Shown here piece by piece: positions 1 to 8,796 of a stretch of 46,845 nt of DNA (its first letter is position 1; each line of letters opens with the position of its first letter). The translations under genes and the position numbers were made by a program. The stretch is from assembly GCA_021810245.1 (NCBI GenBank), contig JAJZJF010000008.1, positions 1-46,845 of the forward strand. Direction: 5' to 3'. Below the pieces are notes generated by a model. That model worked only from the letters and a program-made list of their open reading frames with translations. It ran no database searches and had not been told where the DNA came from. This DNA is from a bacterium. Its GTDB lineage: Bacteria; Elusimicrobiota; Elusimicrobia; UBA1565; UBA9628.

Positions 1-5
1 CAAAA

Positions 6-1562
6 TTGGCCGATATTCAATCGCGGGACCCGCGGTTTTTTGAGGAGGGATTTCTAAACCATGCCAAAGGCGCTTTCATAAAAATTCAATCGGCGTGGGC
101 GGCCCAAGACATGTCGGGGGCGCGGGCTCTCATTTCCGACGGAGTGTTTATTCGATTCTCTTCTCAATTAGCGCTTCAAAAATCCAACGGCGTCAAAGAA
201 ATCATGGAGAATTTAGAAGTGCTGAGAGAGTCCATCCTGGCCGTTGATTCCACCTCATTTTTCGACGTGATCCACGTTTCTTTTAACGCTTCTTGCGTCA
301 ATTATAAGGTCTACGCGGACACCGGCCTTTATTTTGACGGGAATAAAAGCCCCGAGGAGTTTTCCGAGGTCTGGTCTTTTGTGAGAAGGAAGGGGGCTAA
401 GACCTTGGAGCGTGGTTCGCTAGAGGGGGCTTGTCCCAATTGCGGGGCTGTCCAAAAAGCGAGCTCCGTTCAATGCGAGGCCTGCGGTTCCTTTCTCAAT
501 AGCGGGGAAAACGATTGGGTTTTGGCCTTAATCACCCAAGATGCCGAGTGGAGAATGGCCAAGCCCGAGTCCCAGGTCATCGGTTGGGATAATTTCATCA
601 GTTCCGACGCCGCGATGGATTTGATTTCGCTTGAAGACAGGGTCTCCATTCTTTTTTGGAAAATGAGGCAGGCCTATCATCTCAAAAACGCGGATTTTAT
701 TGCGCGCTTTGCCTCTGATTCGTATCTCGAAGGCTTTAAAAAAGAAATCGCCTCCGCACTTCCAAAGGCGTATTTTAATGAAGCTGTCGGCGCGGTTGAG
801 GTCTTGGAGCTTGAGAGAAAACCAAATTTTGAATGGGCACACGTCTCTGTCCGATGGATGGCCGATGAGTTCGCCTACAATCAACAAACGAAAAAATATG
901 ATCCCTTGGGCAAGGTTTTTCGCGATTGGGTGTTTAATGTCAAGCGTAAAAACGGGGTTCAAAGCAATCCCAAAACCGTCCTTAATTTCTTCGGCTCTTT
1001 TCATTGCCAAGGTTGCGGAGCCGCTCTTGCCGATGGAGATTCCCCAACCTGCCAATACTGCGGGCGAACTCTCAACGACGGGGCCTATGATTGGGTTCTG
1101 GACTCGGTCGTTTCCCATTCCCAATGGAAACCCTCGGTTGACAGTCTCCCGCCAGAGGAACAAGAGCTTTATGAAATCCTTCATTCCGGTCTTGACCCAC
1201 AAACGTTGATTAAGGTCTTGGTCGCGGTTTTGGCCGCGGATGGCGTCGATCCTCAGGAAATGAAATTGGTTTCTCAACTGGCTGATCGCGCACATATTCC
1301 GATGGATTTCGTGCTCAATTGTGTTGACGCGGCCAAATCTGGTAAATTGGAAGTCGCCTTGCCCCAAAACCAAACAGAAGCTCGGCGTTATTTGAGCGCG
1401 ATGGCGGTTTTGGCGATTACGGGAAATGGAAAGGGCAATGGCGAGAAAGCCCTCGAGGTTTTTGGGGCGCGCTTTAATATGCAAAAAGCGGATATTGATT
1501 TAATCATCAATGAAGAACACTCTCATCTTTACGAAAAGGCAAGAAAGGCGGCGTTTGCCTAG
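6..1562 (+). CDS. Tim44-like domain protein with two CxxC-CxxC zinc ribbons and a TerB-like C-terminus; 5' end possibly truncated by the window
   Basis: Two Tim44-like repeats each followed by a zinc ribbon (CPNCGAVQ..CEACG; CQGCGAAL..CQYCG) and a helical TerB-like tail (LVAVLAADGVDPQEMKLVSQLADRA). Start is TTG with the frame open to the window edge. Confidence 0.7.
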   Translation: MADIQSRDPRFFEEGFLNHAKGAFIKIQSAWAAQDMSGARALISDGVFIRFSSQLALQKSNGVKEIMENLEVLRESILAVDSTSFFDVIHVSFNASCVNYKVYADTGLYFDGNKSPEEFSEVWSFVRRKGAKTLERGSLEGACPNCGAVQKASSVQCEACGSFLNSGENDWVLALITQDAEWRMAKPESQVIGWDNFISSDAAMDLISLEDRVSILFWKMRQAYHLKNADFIARFASDSYLEGFKKEIASALPKAYFNEAVGAVEVLELERKPNFEWAHVSVRWMADEFAYNQQTKKYDPLGKVFRDWVFNVKRKNGVQSNPKTVLNFFGSFHCQGCGAALADGDSPTCQYCGRTLNDGAYDWVLDSVVSHSQWKPSVDSLPPEEQELYEILHSGLDPQTLIKVLVAVLAADGVDPQEMKLVSQLADRAHIPMDFVLNCVDAAKSGKLEVALPQNQTEARRYLSAMAVLAITGNGKGNGEKALEVFGARFNMQKADIDLIINEEHSHLYEKARKAAFA

Positions 1563-1582
1563 AGAGAAATAGGAGAAAATCC

Positions 1583-2722
1583 ATGGCGATTATCGATGTC
1601 GTGAAATTTGACGGCGATCCGAACCTTTTGGTCTGGAAATATCCCTCGGACCAATTGAGCTGGGGCAGCCAGGTCATCGTTAATGAGTCCCAAGAGGCGG
1701 TTTTCTTTAAAGGAGGAAGAGCCTTGGACGTGCTCGGCCCCGGGACCCACACCTTGGAAACGGCCAATCTTCCTATTTTGCGGGTCTTGGTCAATGTTCC
1801 ATTCGGCAATCGGACGCCTTTCGCGGCCGAAATTTACTATGTCAACCGCGTCTCCGTCCTTAACTTGAAATGGGGAACCCAGGAACCCATTCCGGTTCTT
1901 GATCCCAAATACAATGTTTTTCTCCCCGTCCGCGCGTTCGGCCAGTTTGGAATTCGCGTCGCGGATTCACGGCGCTTTATCGTTCAGTTGGCCGGAACAG
2001 TGAAAGAATTTACCGCCGAGGCGGTCAATGAGTATTTCCGCGGGGCTTTGATTACCAAGGCCAAGGATTCCATCGCCCAATCCATCATTAAAGAGAAAAT
2101 ATCCCTGCTTGAGATTAGCGCGTCTCTGGAAGTGTTGTCCTCCGCGATTGCGGCTAAATTAAAAGATGATTTCGCTCGTTTTGGCGTCTCTCTTGAAACT
2201 TTTTATTTAAATTCCATCAACGTTCCGGAAGACGATCCCTCCGTCGTCAGCCTTAAAAAGGCCTTGGCTGAAAAAGCGGAGGTTCAAATCCTGGGCGATC
2301 AGTCCTATAAAACGGTGCGCAGTTTTAACACGATGGATGATGCCGCGAAAAACGCCGGCATGGCGGGCGGCATGGTCGGCATGGGTCTTGGAATGGGGGC
2401 TGGCCTTGGTTTTGGAGCTCCCATGGGGCAAGCGATGTCTCAAGCGATGGGAGGCGGCGCCGCTGTTTTGCCGGCCCAAACCGCCGTTTGCCCCCAATGC
2501 CACGCTCAGATATCTCCCACCAGCAAATTTTGCGGGGTTTGTGGATCTCCGGTAATACTGGCTACCGCCCATTGCCCTTCTTGCGGATCCGATGTTCCGG
2601 CGGGAGCGCAATTTTGTTCTTCCTGCGGAAAAAGGCTGTCGCAATCGCTTTGCCCGCAATGCCATGCGCCCAATTCCCCGACGGCTAAATTCTGCCTTAG
2701 TTGCGGCGCGACACTACATTGA
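1583..2722 (+). CDS. SPFH domain protein (YdjI/virion-core-like) with C-terminal double zinc ribbon
   Basis: N-terminal SPFH-like sequence (MAIIDVVKFDGDPNLLVWKYPSDQLSWGSQVIVNESQEAVFFKGG), Gly/Met-rich linker, then CPQCHAQISPTSKFCGVCG, CPSCGSDVPAGAQFCSSCG and CPQCHAPNSPTAKFCLSCG. Confidence 0.8.
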   Translation: MAIIDVVKFDGDPNLLVWKYPSDQLSWGSQVIVNESQEAVFFKGGRALDVLGPGTHTLETANLPILRVLVNVPFGNRTPFAAEIYYVNRVSVLNLKWGTQEPIPVLDPKYNVFLPVRAFGQFGIRVADSRRFIVQLAGTVKEFTAEAVNEYFRGALITKAKDSIAQSIIKEKISLLEISASLEVLSSAIAAKLKDDFARFGVSLETFYLNSINVPEDDPSVVSLKKALAEKAEVQILGDQSYKTVRSFNTMDDAAKNAGMAGGMVGMGLGMGAGLGFGAPMGQAMSQAMGGGAAVLPAQTAVCPQCHAQISPTSKFCGVCGSPVILATAHCPSCGSDVPAGAQFCSSCGKRLSQSLCPQCHAPNSPTAKFCLSCGATLH

Positions 2723-2734
2723 GATTGCCCTTTT

Positions 2735-3577
2735 ATGAAACCATTTACATTTCTTGCGCGCCGTTTTGTAGCCGGAGACACAATTGAAGAAGCCTTGGAG
2801 GTGGTCAAAAAACTCAATTCCAAGGGAATAAAGGCGACCCTGGATTATTTGGGCGAGGATTGCTCTCGAGAGGCGGACGCCCAGCGTTCTTGCGATGAGT
2901 ATATTTCCCTCCTTACAAAAATTGCCGAGGCGCGGGTTGATTCCAATGTCAGCTTAAAAATCAGCCAATTAGGTTTTAATTTTAATCCAAAATTGGCGCG
3001 CGAACTTTTGGAAAAAATTGTCGACGAAGCCGCCAAGCGCGATAATTTTGTCCGAATCGATATGGAGGGTTCAGCTTTGACCCAGCCGACCCTGGATTTA
3101 TTTAAAGACGTGTTTTCAACGCGCAAAAACGTCGGTATCGTCATTCAAGCCTACCTAAGAAGAAGCGAAAAAGACATTCAAGAACTAGTCTCTTTAAAAG
3201 CGCGGGTTCGCCTGTGTAAGGGGGCTTATAAAGAGCCGGATTCCATCGCTTTTCCGGACAAGAAAGAGGTCAACTTAAATTATGACCGATTGTCCCAAAT
3301 GCTGCTCAAGGCTCCGCTTCCCGCTTTTGCGACCCACGATGATGAGCGCATTAAGGCGGCTGTTTCTGCCGCCGAGAGAGAAGGAATCTCAAAAGACCAC
3401 TATGAGATTCAGATGCTTTACGGGCTCAGGCCCAGGCGTTGGGAGGAGTTGATTTCAGAGGGGCATTCCGTTCGTGTTTATATTCCCTATGGAACCCATT
3501 GGTTCCCTTATTTTTATCGGCGTTTGCGCGAACGCAAGGAAAACCTATTTTTTGTCGCGAGAAATTTCTTTGATTAA
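2735..3577 (+). CDS. Monofunctional proline dehydrogenase
   Basis: PRODH-like TIM barrel: FVAGDTIEEALEVVKKLNSKGIKATLDYLGE, VRIDMEGSALTQPTLDLF, RVRLCKGAYKEP, THDDERIKAA, YEIQMLYGLRPRRWEEL, VRVYIPYGTHWFPYFYRRLRERKEN. Confidence 0.88.
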   Translation: MKPFTFLARRFVAGDTIEEALEVVKKLNSKGIKATLDYLGEDCSREADAQRSCDEYISLLTKIAEARVDSNVSLKISQLGFNFNPKLARELLEKIVDEAAKRDNFVRIDMEGSALTQPTLDLFKDVFSTRKNVGIVIQAYLRRSEKDIQELVSLKARVRLCKGAYKEPDSIAFPDKKEVNLNYDRLSQMLLKAPLPAFATHDDERIKAAVSAAEREGISKDHYEIQMLYGLRPRRWEELISEGHSVRVYIPYGTHWFPYFYRRLRERKENLFFVARNFFD

Positions 3578-3585
3578 TCTATGCT

Positions 3586-3619
3586 ATAATAAATGACTGA
3601 CTAGTCAGTCATTTATTAT
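3586..3619. promoter_or_regulatory. Perfect 34-bp palindrome, probable TetR operator
   Basis: ATAATAAATGACTGACT|AGTCAGTCATTTATTAT equals its reverse complement; overlaps a TATAAT hexamer (3585-3590) and the first two bases of the tetR ATG (3618-3620). Confidence 0.9.
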
Positions 3620-4205
3620 GGTTTTGGATTTATCGATTAAAAAGCGGCGCATCCTTGAATCCACGCGCTCGATGCTCGTTAAAAAGGGGATTTCGGGCTG
3701 GACCTTGGATGATGTCGCCCATAAAGCCGGGGTGGCCAAGGGAACGCTTTTTCTTCACTATAAAAACAAGGAAGAGCTTCTCTCCGCAGCCTATCTTGAT
3801 CTTTCCGATTCCTTGGAGTCGGCGCTTAGGAAAATCTCCGAATCAACTTTAGAGGGCATTTCGCTTTTAAAAACCACGGCTGAATCCATTTTGTCTCATC
3901 TCGACACCAATAGCGATTTTCTGATGCGGGTGGGGCCGGATCGTTTTTCCGGCTGCGGCCAAAAATCCTGCCGAAAACTGGCCAAGAGAATCGCCGGAGA
4001 CATGGGATATCTGTCTCAGATTCTTTACCGCTTTTCAAAAACCTCTGGAATCAAGATGAAAGATCCTAAACGCACCGCCTGCGTTTTTTTTGGCCTTTGC
4101 CGGGCTTCTCTTCTTTACCGTTTGTTTTCGGGTAAAAAAGAAGACCTGCCTCGGCGCGCGGATTCCGTGGTCGATTTTTTCCTCAACGGAGTGAGAACTC
4201 GGTGA
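3618..4205 (+). CDS. TetR/AcrR family transcriptional regulator
   Basis: N-terminal HTH: KKRRILESTRSMLVKKGISGWTLDDVAHKAGVAKGTLFLHYKNKEELL. Confidence 0.92.
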   Translation: MVLDLSIKKRRILESTRSMLVKKGISGWTLDDVAHKAGVAKGTLFLHYKNKEELLSAAYLDLSDSLESALRKISESTLEGISLLKTTAESILSHLDTNSDFLMRVGPDRFSGCGQKSCRKLAKRIAGDMGYLSQILYRFSKTSGIKMKDPKRTACVFFGLCRASLLYRLFSGKKEDLPRRADSVVDFFLNGVRTR

Positions 4206-5569
4206 AAAAGGCGTTTGCGGCTTTAGCGCTGATCTTTTGCGGGTTTTATCCTTGTTTCGCTTGGGCACAAGCGGCGGCCCGGGTTCCCAGCGCCCAAGTT
4301 TTGGATGATAACTCGCATTTTCCCGTTCGCCCCATCACCTTGGATGAGGCCTATCGCCTGACTATTAAAAGAAGCGAAACCTTCGCGGAATCAAAAGAAG
4401 CCGTCAAAAGCGCCTTAGGACAAGTGGAACAGCTGATTTCCGCTCTTCTCCCCCATGTTTCTTTTGGAGCGACGCAGTTTCTCCAAGAAAGCCCCAATAT
4501 TCCAGGTCTTTCTTTTATCGATATCACTAACTATCATGAGGAGTCCTTCAGCGCGACTCAGACGATCTTTGACGGTTTTCGGGAATATTTGGCTTATAAA
4601 GTCGGAAAATTGGGGGTGCGCGCGGCAAAACTGGCCAAAGATCGGGCGGAATCTCTCCTGTATCAAAGCGTGGCCCAGGCCTATACCAACCTCTTGATGT
4701 ATCAAAAACAAATCAAGATTCAAAAAGACACCATTGTCACGATGCAAAATCAAGTGGATTTTCTCAAATATTGGAAGAGAATCGGGCGGGCTAGGGACTC
4801 GGACGTGTTGTCGGCCGCTTCTCAATTGGCCCAGTTTGAATCCCAATTAGAATTGACGAGAGGTCAAGAAGCCGTCAGTCAGGAATTGATGCGTTTTTTA
4901 ACGGGAGATGACGCCGAGTTTATCCCTCAAGAAATTTCCCTGCCTGCCTTGCCCTCAAGGCAGCCTTTTTTAGTCAGGGCCGAACATCGGGAAGACGTGG
5001 AAGCTGCAAGAGCTAATTTTGAATCGGCCGAAGCTCAAACCTCCATTTATCGCCGTAGCCGCCTTCCGACCGTGACCGCGGGGGGCGATTATTTTCTTAA
5101 TAACGTTCCATTTGCCAGCAATACCCATTACGACGGGAATTTTAATCTTTCTTTTCCCATTTTTGACGGCGGCCTTATCTCCGGCGAGGTCAAACAATCC
5201 AAAGCTCAGGAAAAATCGGCTAAACAGGCGTTGTCTTTAGCCGAGAGAACAGCCAGAAATGACGTCAACACCGCTTATAGCGCTCTTCATTGGACCTTGC
5301 GCGCGGTAAATGCCTTGGATAAAACCGCGAAACTTGCCGCTCAAAATGTCGAAGCGGAAAAATCGGATTACAAGAAAGGGCTAGTGACCAATCTCGATGT
5401 TTTAACCAGCATCACGACTCTTCTCAATGATCGAATGGTTCTTAACCAAAACCAGCAACAAGCCATTTACGCTGCGGTTCAACTCAAGGTCGCGGCGGGC
5501 GGGCCCTCCAACAAGGAAGCGGAAGTGCGCCAAGCGCTTGGCGAAACTCAGGGCAAGGTAAAACAATGA
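4202..5569 (+). CDS. TolC-family outer membrane efflux protein (OMF1)
   Basis: Signal peptide followed by TolC-type repeats (LTLDEAYRLTIKRSETF, NDVNTAYSALHWTLRAVNALDKTAKLAAQNVEAEKSDYKKGLVTNLDVLTSITTLLNDR); 4-nt overlap with tetR and the next gene. Confidence 0.88.
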   Translation: MKKAFAALALIFCGFYPCFAWAQAAARVPSAQVLDDNSHFPVRPITLDEAYRLTIKRSETFAESKEAVKSALGQVEQLISALLPHVSFGATQFLQESPNIPGLSFIDITNYHEESFSATQTIFDGFREYLAYKVGKLGVRAAKLAKDRAESLLYQSVAQAYTNLLMYQKQIKIQKDTIVTMQNQVDFLKYWKRIGRARDSDVLSAASQLAQFESQLELTRGQEAVSQELMRFLTGDDAEFIPQEISLPALPSRQPFLVRAEHREDVEAARANFESAEAQTSIYRRSRLPTVTAGGDYFLNNVPFASNTHYDGNFNLSFPIFDGGLISGEVKQSKAQEKSAKQALSLAERTARNDVNTAYSALHWTLRAVNALDKTAKLAAQNVEAEKSDYKKGLVTNLDVLTSITTLLNDRMVLNQNQQQAIYAAVQLKVAAGGPSNKEAEVRQALGETQGKVKQ

Positions 5570-8500
5570 CCATTTCAGATTACTCGATTGAAAATCCAGT
5601 TTTCGCCTGGTGTTTGATGACGGCCTTGATTGTCTTTGGAATCATCGGATTTTCCCGCATGGGAGTCAGCCAAATGCCGGACGTGGATTTCCCGGTTTTG
5701 ACGGTCACCGCGACCTGGGAAGGAACCGATCCCATGACCATGGAGTCGGCGGTCACGGATGTCTTGGAAAATCAATTCATGACGATTCCGGGGCTTGAAC
5801 TCGTTCAGTCGACGACTCAGGAGGGACAATCCAATATCACCTTGCAATTTACCCTGGGGACCGACATCAATGGCGCGATGGTTCAGGTTCAAAACGCGAT
5901 TTCGGCGGCTCAGAGATATTTGCCGCCGATCGGCGAAGGCGGCATGGATCCTCCGGTCATTGCTCAATTTAACGCGAACAGTCAGCCAATACTCTGGACC
6001 GCGCTGATGGAACCGTCGGCTAAAAATGTCGATTTTTATTCCACTTACAAAGCGGGACCGGTCTTGCGGCCCCTGATGTTGACCCTGCGCGACCATTATC
6101 AAGACTATATTACCTCTCTGCCGGGAGTGGGAAGCGTGTTTTTGGGCGGATATATTTTGCCGGTGATGCGTTTATGGATTCATACCAATAAACTCAGAAA
6201 AATTGAGATGACGCCGATGGATGTCATGGACGCGGTCAATAAAGAGCATATGCTCGCTCCCTCCGGATACATGGACAACGGTCCGGTGGAAAGTAACGTT
6301 CGCGCGATTACCGAGGCTAACACGGTTGATGAGATGAGAAATTTGGTCATGCCGACCCGCAACGGGGTTCCGGTTTGGAGACCTCTCAAACTCAAAGATG
6401 TGGCTGATGTTGAAGAAGGGACCGATGATATTCGCCGTATTTCCCGCATGGATGGAATTCCCTCAGTTGGAGTCGGCGTTCTTAAATCTCCCGGCGCCAA
6501 CGCTGTGGAAGTGGGGCATGAAGTCAAAAAGAAGGTCAAGGAATTAGCCCATCGCCTGCCCAACGGCATCACCGTCAAAATCGTGACGGACACAACCATC
6601 TTTATCGAGCAGGCGGTGCATCAACTCCTCAGAACTCTCACGGAATCTTGCGTAACCACCTCGGTGGTTTGCTTGCTATTTCTCGCCAGCTTCGCCTCGG
6701 CTTTTAATATTCTTCTCGCGATTCCGACCGCGCTTTTAGGGACCTTTATCGTCCTTTATTTTCTTGGGTTTACCATTAACAGCTTTACCATGCTGGCCTT
6801 GTCTCTATCGGTGGGAATTGTCGTTGATGACGCGATTATGGTTTTGGAAAATATTGTACGCCATATAGACGATGGCATGGGGCGGGTTCAAGCTTCCATT
6901 GTCGGGGCCCGAGAAATCACCGGAGCGGCGGTCGCCGCGTCCTTGGCCATTTTCGCGGTGTTTGTCCCCGTCGTTTTCATGCAGGGAATCATCGGACGAT
7001 TTTTCTATCAATTTGGAGTGACGATGTCGGTCGCAGTTCTCTTTTCGCTTCTAGAGGCTTTGACCTTGACCCCGATGCGCTGTTCTCAATTTCTGACGCC
7101 CAAATCTTCCACTTCAAAGATCGACAACGCCATTGAGGCCGTCATCGGCTATTTAAGGAATATTTACCGCAAATCGCTCCAGAAAACGCTCAAGCATCCC
7201 TATTGGATGATCGCTTCCGCCTGGATCGTGTTTGGTCTCTCTTTTATCGCTCTTAAAGGGGTTCGCAAGGAATTTATTCCGCCACAGGATCAAAGCCGCT
7301 TCATGGTGCAGATTCAAACGCCGATTGGGTCTTCCATGGAATTTACCGATAAGGTCATCAAAAAAGTGGAAAATTTCTTAAAGAATCGTCCCGAGATTAA
7401 AGACTACTACGCGGCTATAGGCGGGTTTCAAGGCGGGCTCGTCAATCAGGGAATGATGTTTGTGACGATGAAAGATCCTCCGGTGCGTCCCTTGGCTCCG
7501 CCATTTAAAAAGGTTCCGACGCAACAGCAGTTTCAGCCTTTTTTAAGAAAATTTATTCAAAAGCTTCCCGGGGTTTGGACCGTATCCATCCTGGATCTTT
7601 CCTTGACCGGGTTTTCCGCGCAAAGGGGCTATCCGATTGAATTTGCCGTTCAGGGTCCCGATTGGGGCAAAATTGCCGATCTATCCGATGCCTTGATGAA
7701 AAAAATGTCTCAATCGGGACTTATGACCAGCATCACCAGCGACTACGAGCCCGGCATGCCGGAGATTCGGGTCGTCCCTAATAGGGCCAAAGCGGCGGCT
7801 CACGGAGTCAATGTTGCCGATATCGCCCAGACCTTGAACGCCGCCGTCGGAGGGCTTCGCTTCGCCAAATACACCGATGCCGAAGGCCACAGAGACGATA
7901 TTCAAATTAAATTGGTCGATCAAGACAACGATGTTCCCGCCGACATCGGAAAACTGTGGATTCGCAATAATCAGGGCGAGATTGTCCCTCTTAAAAAAGT
8001 GGTGGATATCATCAAGGATAAAACTCTTTTGCAGGTCACTCGCTACAATAGAGAGCGCGCGGTCACAATCTTTGCCAATATCAAGCAAGGGAAATCAGCG
8101 GCGGACGCGATCGATTTCATCAAAGAGACGGCCAAAAAAATGTTGCCGCCGGGATATCACATCATGCTCTCCGGAAACATGAAAGCTTTTAAGGAGTCTT
8201 TTCAGAGCTTGATTGTCGCTTTAATTTTAGGGCTTTTTGCGGCTTATATGATTTTGGGGACCCAGTTTCGCAGCTTTATCCATCCCATGGTCATCATGAT
8301 CAGCCTTCCCTCGGCTGTCGCCGGATCTTTTTTTGCGATGAGAATCGCGGGGGTTTCCTTAAATATTTATAGCTTAATTGGACTCATTTTGGTTTTGGGA
8401 ATCGTCAAGAAAAACACGATCTTGATCGTGGACTTTACCAATCAGAGACGGCGGCAAGGGAAGGGCGTCATTGACGCGCTTTTAGACGCGGGGCCGGTTC

Positions 8501-8766
8501 GGCTTCGCCCGATTTTGATGACCTCTCTTGCGACTTTAGCCGGAGCGGCTCCCGCCGTTTTTGCCTCAGGCGCCGGAGAGGAGACCATTCGTCCGATGGG
8601 AGTCGTTGTCTTTGGCGGGGTCCTTGTCTCAACCTTGATGAGCCTTTATGTTTGCCCCTCTTGGTATCTCGTTTTGTCGCGTTTTGAAAGTCATAAACAT
8701 GACGATGAACTGAAAGATGCGATGAGATTATTGGGAGAATTGCCCGCTGAAAAGGCGGCGGCTTAA
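5566..8766 (+). CDS. RND efflux transporter, HAE1-like inner-membrane pump
   Basis: 1066 aa; TM4 motif SVGIVVDDAIMVLEN and TM10 motif LGIVKKNTILIVDF; MTISDYSIENPVFAW N-terminus. Confidence 0.95.
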   Translation: MTISDYSIENPVFAWCLMTALIVFGIIGFSRMGVSQMPDVDFPVLTVTATWEGTDPMTMESAVTDVLENQFMTIPGLELVQSTTQEGQSNITLQFTLGTDINGAMVQVQNAISAAQRYLPPIGEGGMDPPVIAQFNANSQPILWTALMEPSAKNVDFYSTYKAGPVLRPLMLTLRDHYQDYITSLPGVGSVFLGGYILPVMRLWIHTNKLRKIEMTPMDVMDAVNKEHMLAPSGYMDNGPVESNVRAITEANTVDEMRNLVMPTRNGVPVWRPLKLKDVADVEEGTDDIRRISRMDGIPSVGVGVLKSPGANAVEVGHEVKKKVKELAHRLPNGITVKIVTDTTIFIEQAVHQLLRTLTESCVTTSVVCLLFLASFASAFNILLAIPTALLGTFIVLYFLGFTINSFTMLALSLSVGIVVDDAIMVLENIVRHIDDGMGRVQASIVGAREITGAAVAASLAIFAVFVPVVFMQGIIGRFFYQFGVTMSVAVLFSLLEALTLTPMRCSQFLTPKSSTSKIDNAIEAVIGYLRNIYRKSLQKTLKHPYWMIASAWIVFGLSFIALKGVRKEFIPPQDQSRFMVQIQTPIGSSMEFTDKVIKKVENFLKNRPEIKDYYAAIGGFQGGLVNQGMMFVTMKDPPVRPLAPPFKKVPTQQQFQPFLRKFIQKLPGVWTVSILDLSLTGFSAQRGYPIEFAVQGPDWGKIADLSDALMKKMSQSGLMTSITSDYEPGMPEIRVVPNRAKAAAHGVNVADIAQTLNAAVGGLRFAKYTDAEGHRDDIQIKLVDQDNDVPADIGKLWIRNNQGEIVPLKKVVDIIKDKTLLQVTRYNRERAVTIFANIKQGKSAADAIDFIKETAKKMLPPGYHIMLSGNMKAFKESFQSLIVALILGLFAAYMILGTQFRSFIHPMVIMISLPSAVAGSFFAMRIAGVSLNIYSLIGLILVLGIVKKNTILIVDFTNQRRRQGKGVIDALLDAGPVRLRPILMTSLATLAGAAPAVFASGAGEETIRPMGVVVFGGVLVSTLMSLYVCPSWYLVLSRFESHKHDDELKDAMRLLGELPAEKAAA

Positions 8767-8786
8767 AAAGGGGACTGTCCCCTTTT
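8766..8786. repeat. Palindromic repeat AAAAGGGGAC-T-GTCCCCTTTT (copy 1)
   Basis: Perfect inverted repeat with 1-nt centre, beginning on the last base of the RND stop codon; could also act as a hairpin terminator/attenuator. Confidence 0.85.
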
Positions 8787-8796
8787 CCTTTTCGCT

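Noticed and set aside
528-1484. 318-aa minus-strand ORF opposite the Tim44-like gene
   Set aside because: Shadow ORF of a high-confidence plus-strand CDS; its translation has no recognisable domain.
5528-5543. 16-bp palindrome CGCCAAGCGCTTGGCG near the end of OMF1
   Set aside because: A palindrome of this length is expected about once by chance in a window this size; no supporting context.
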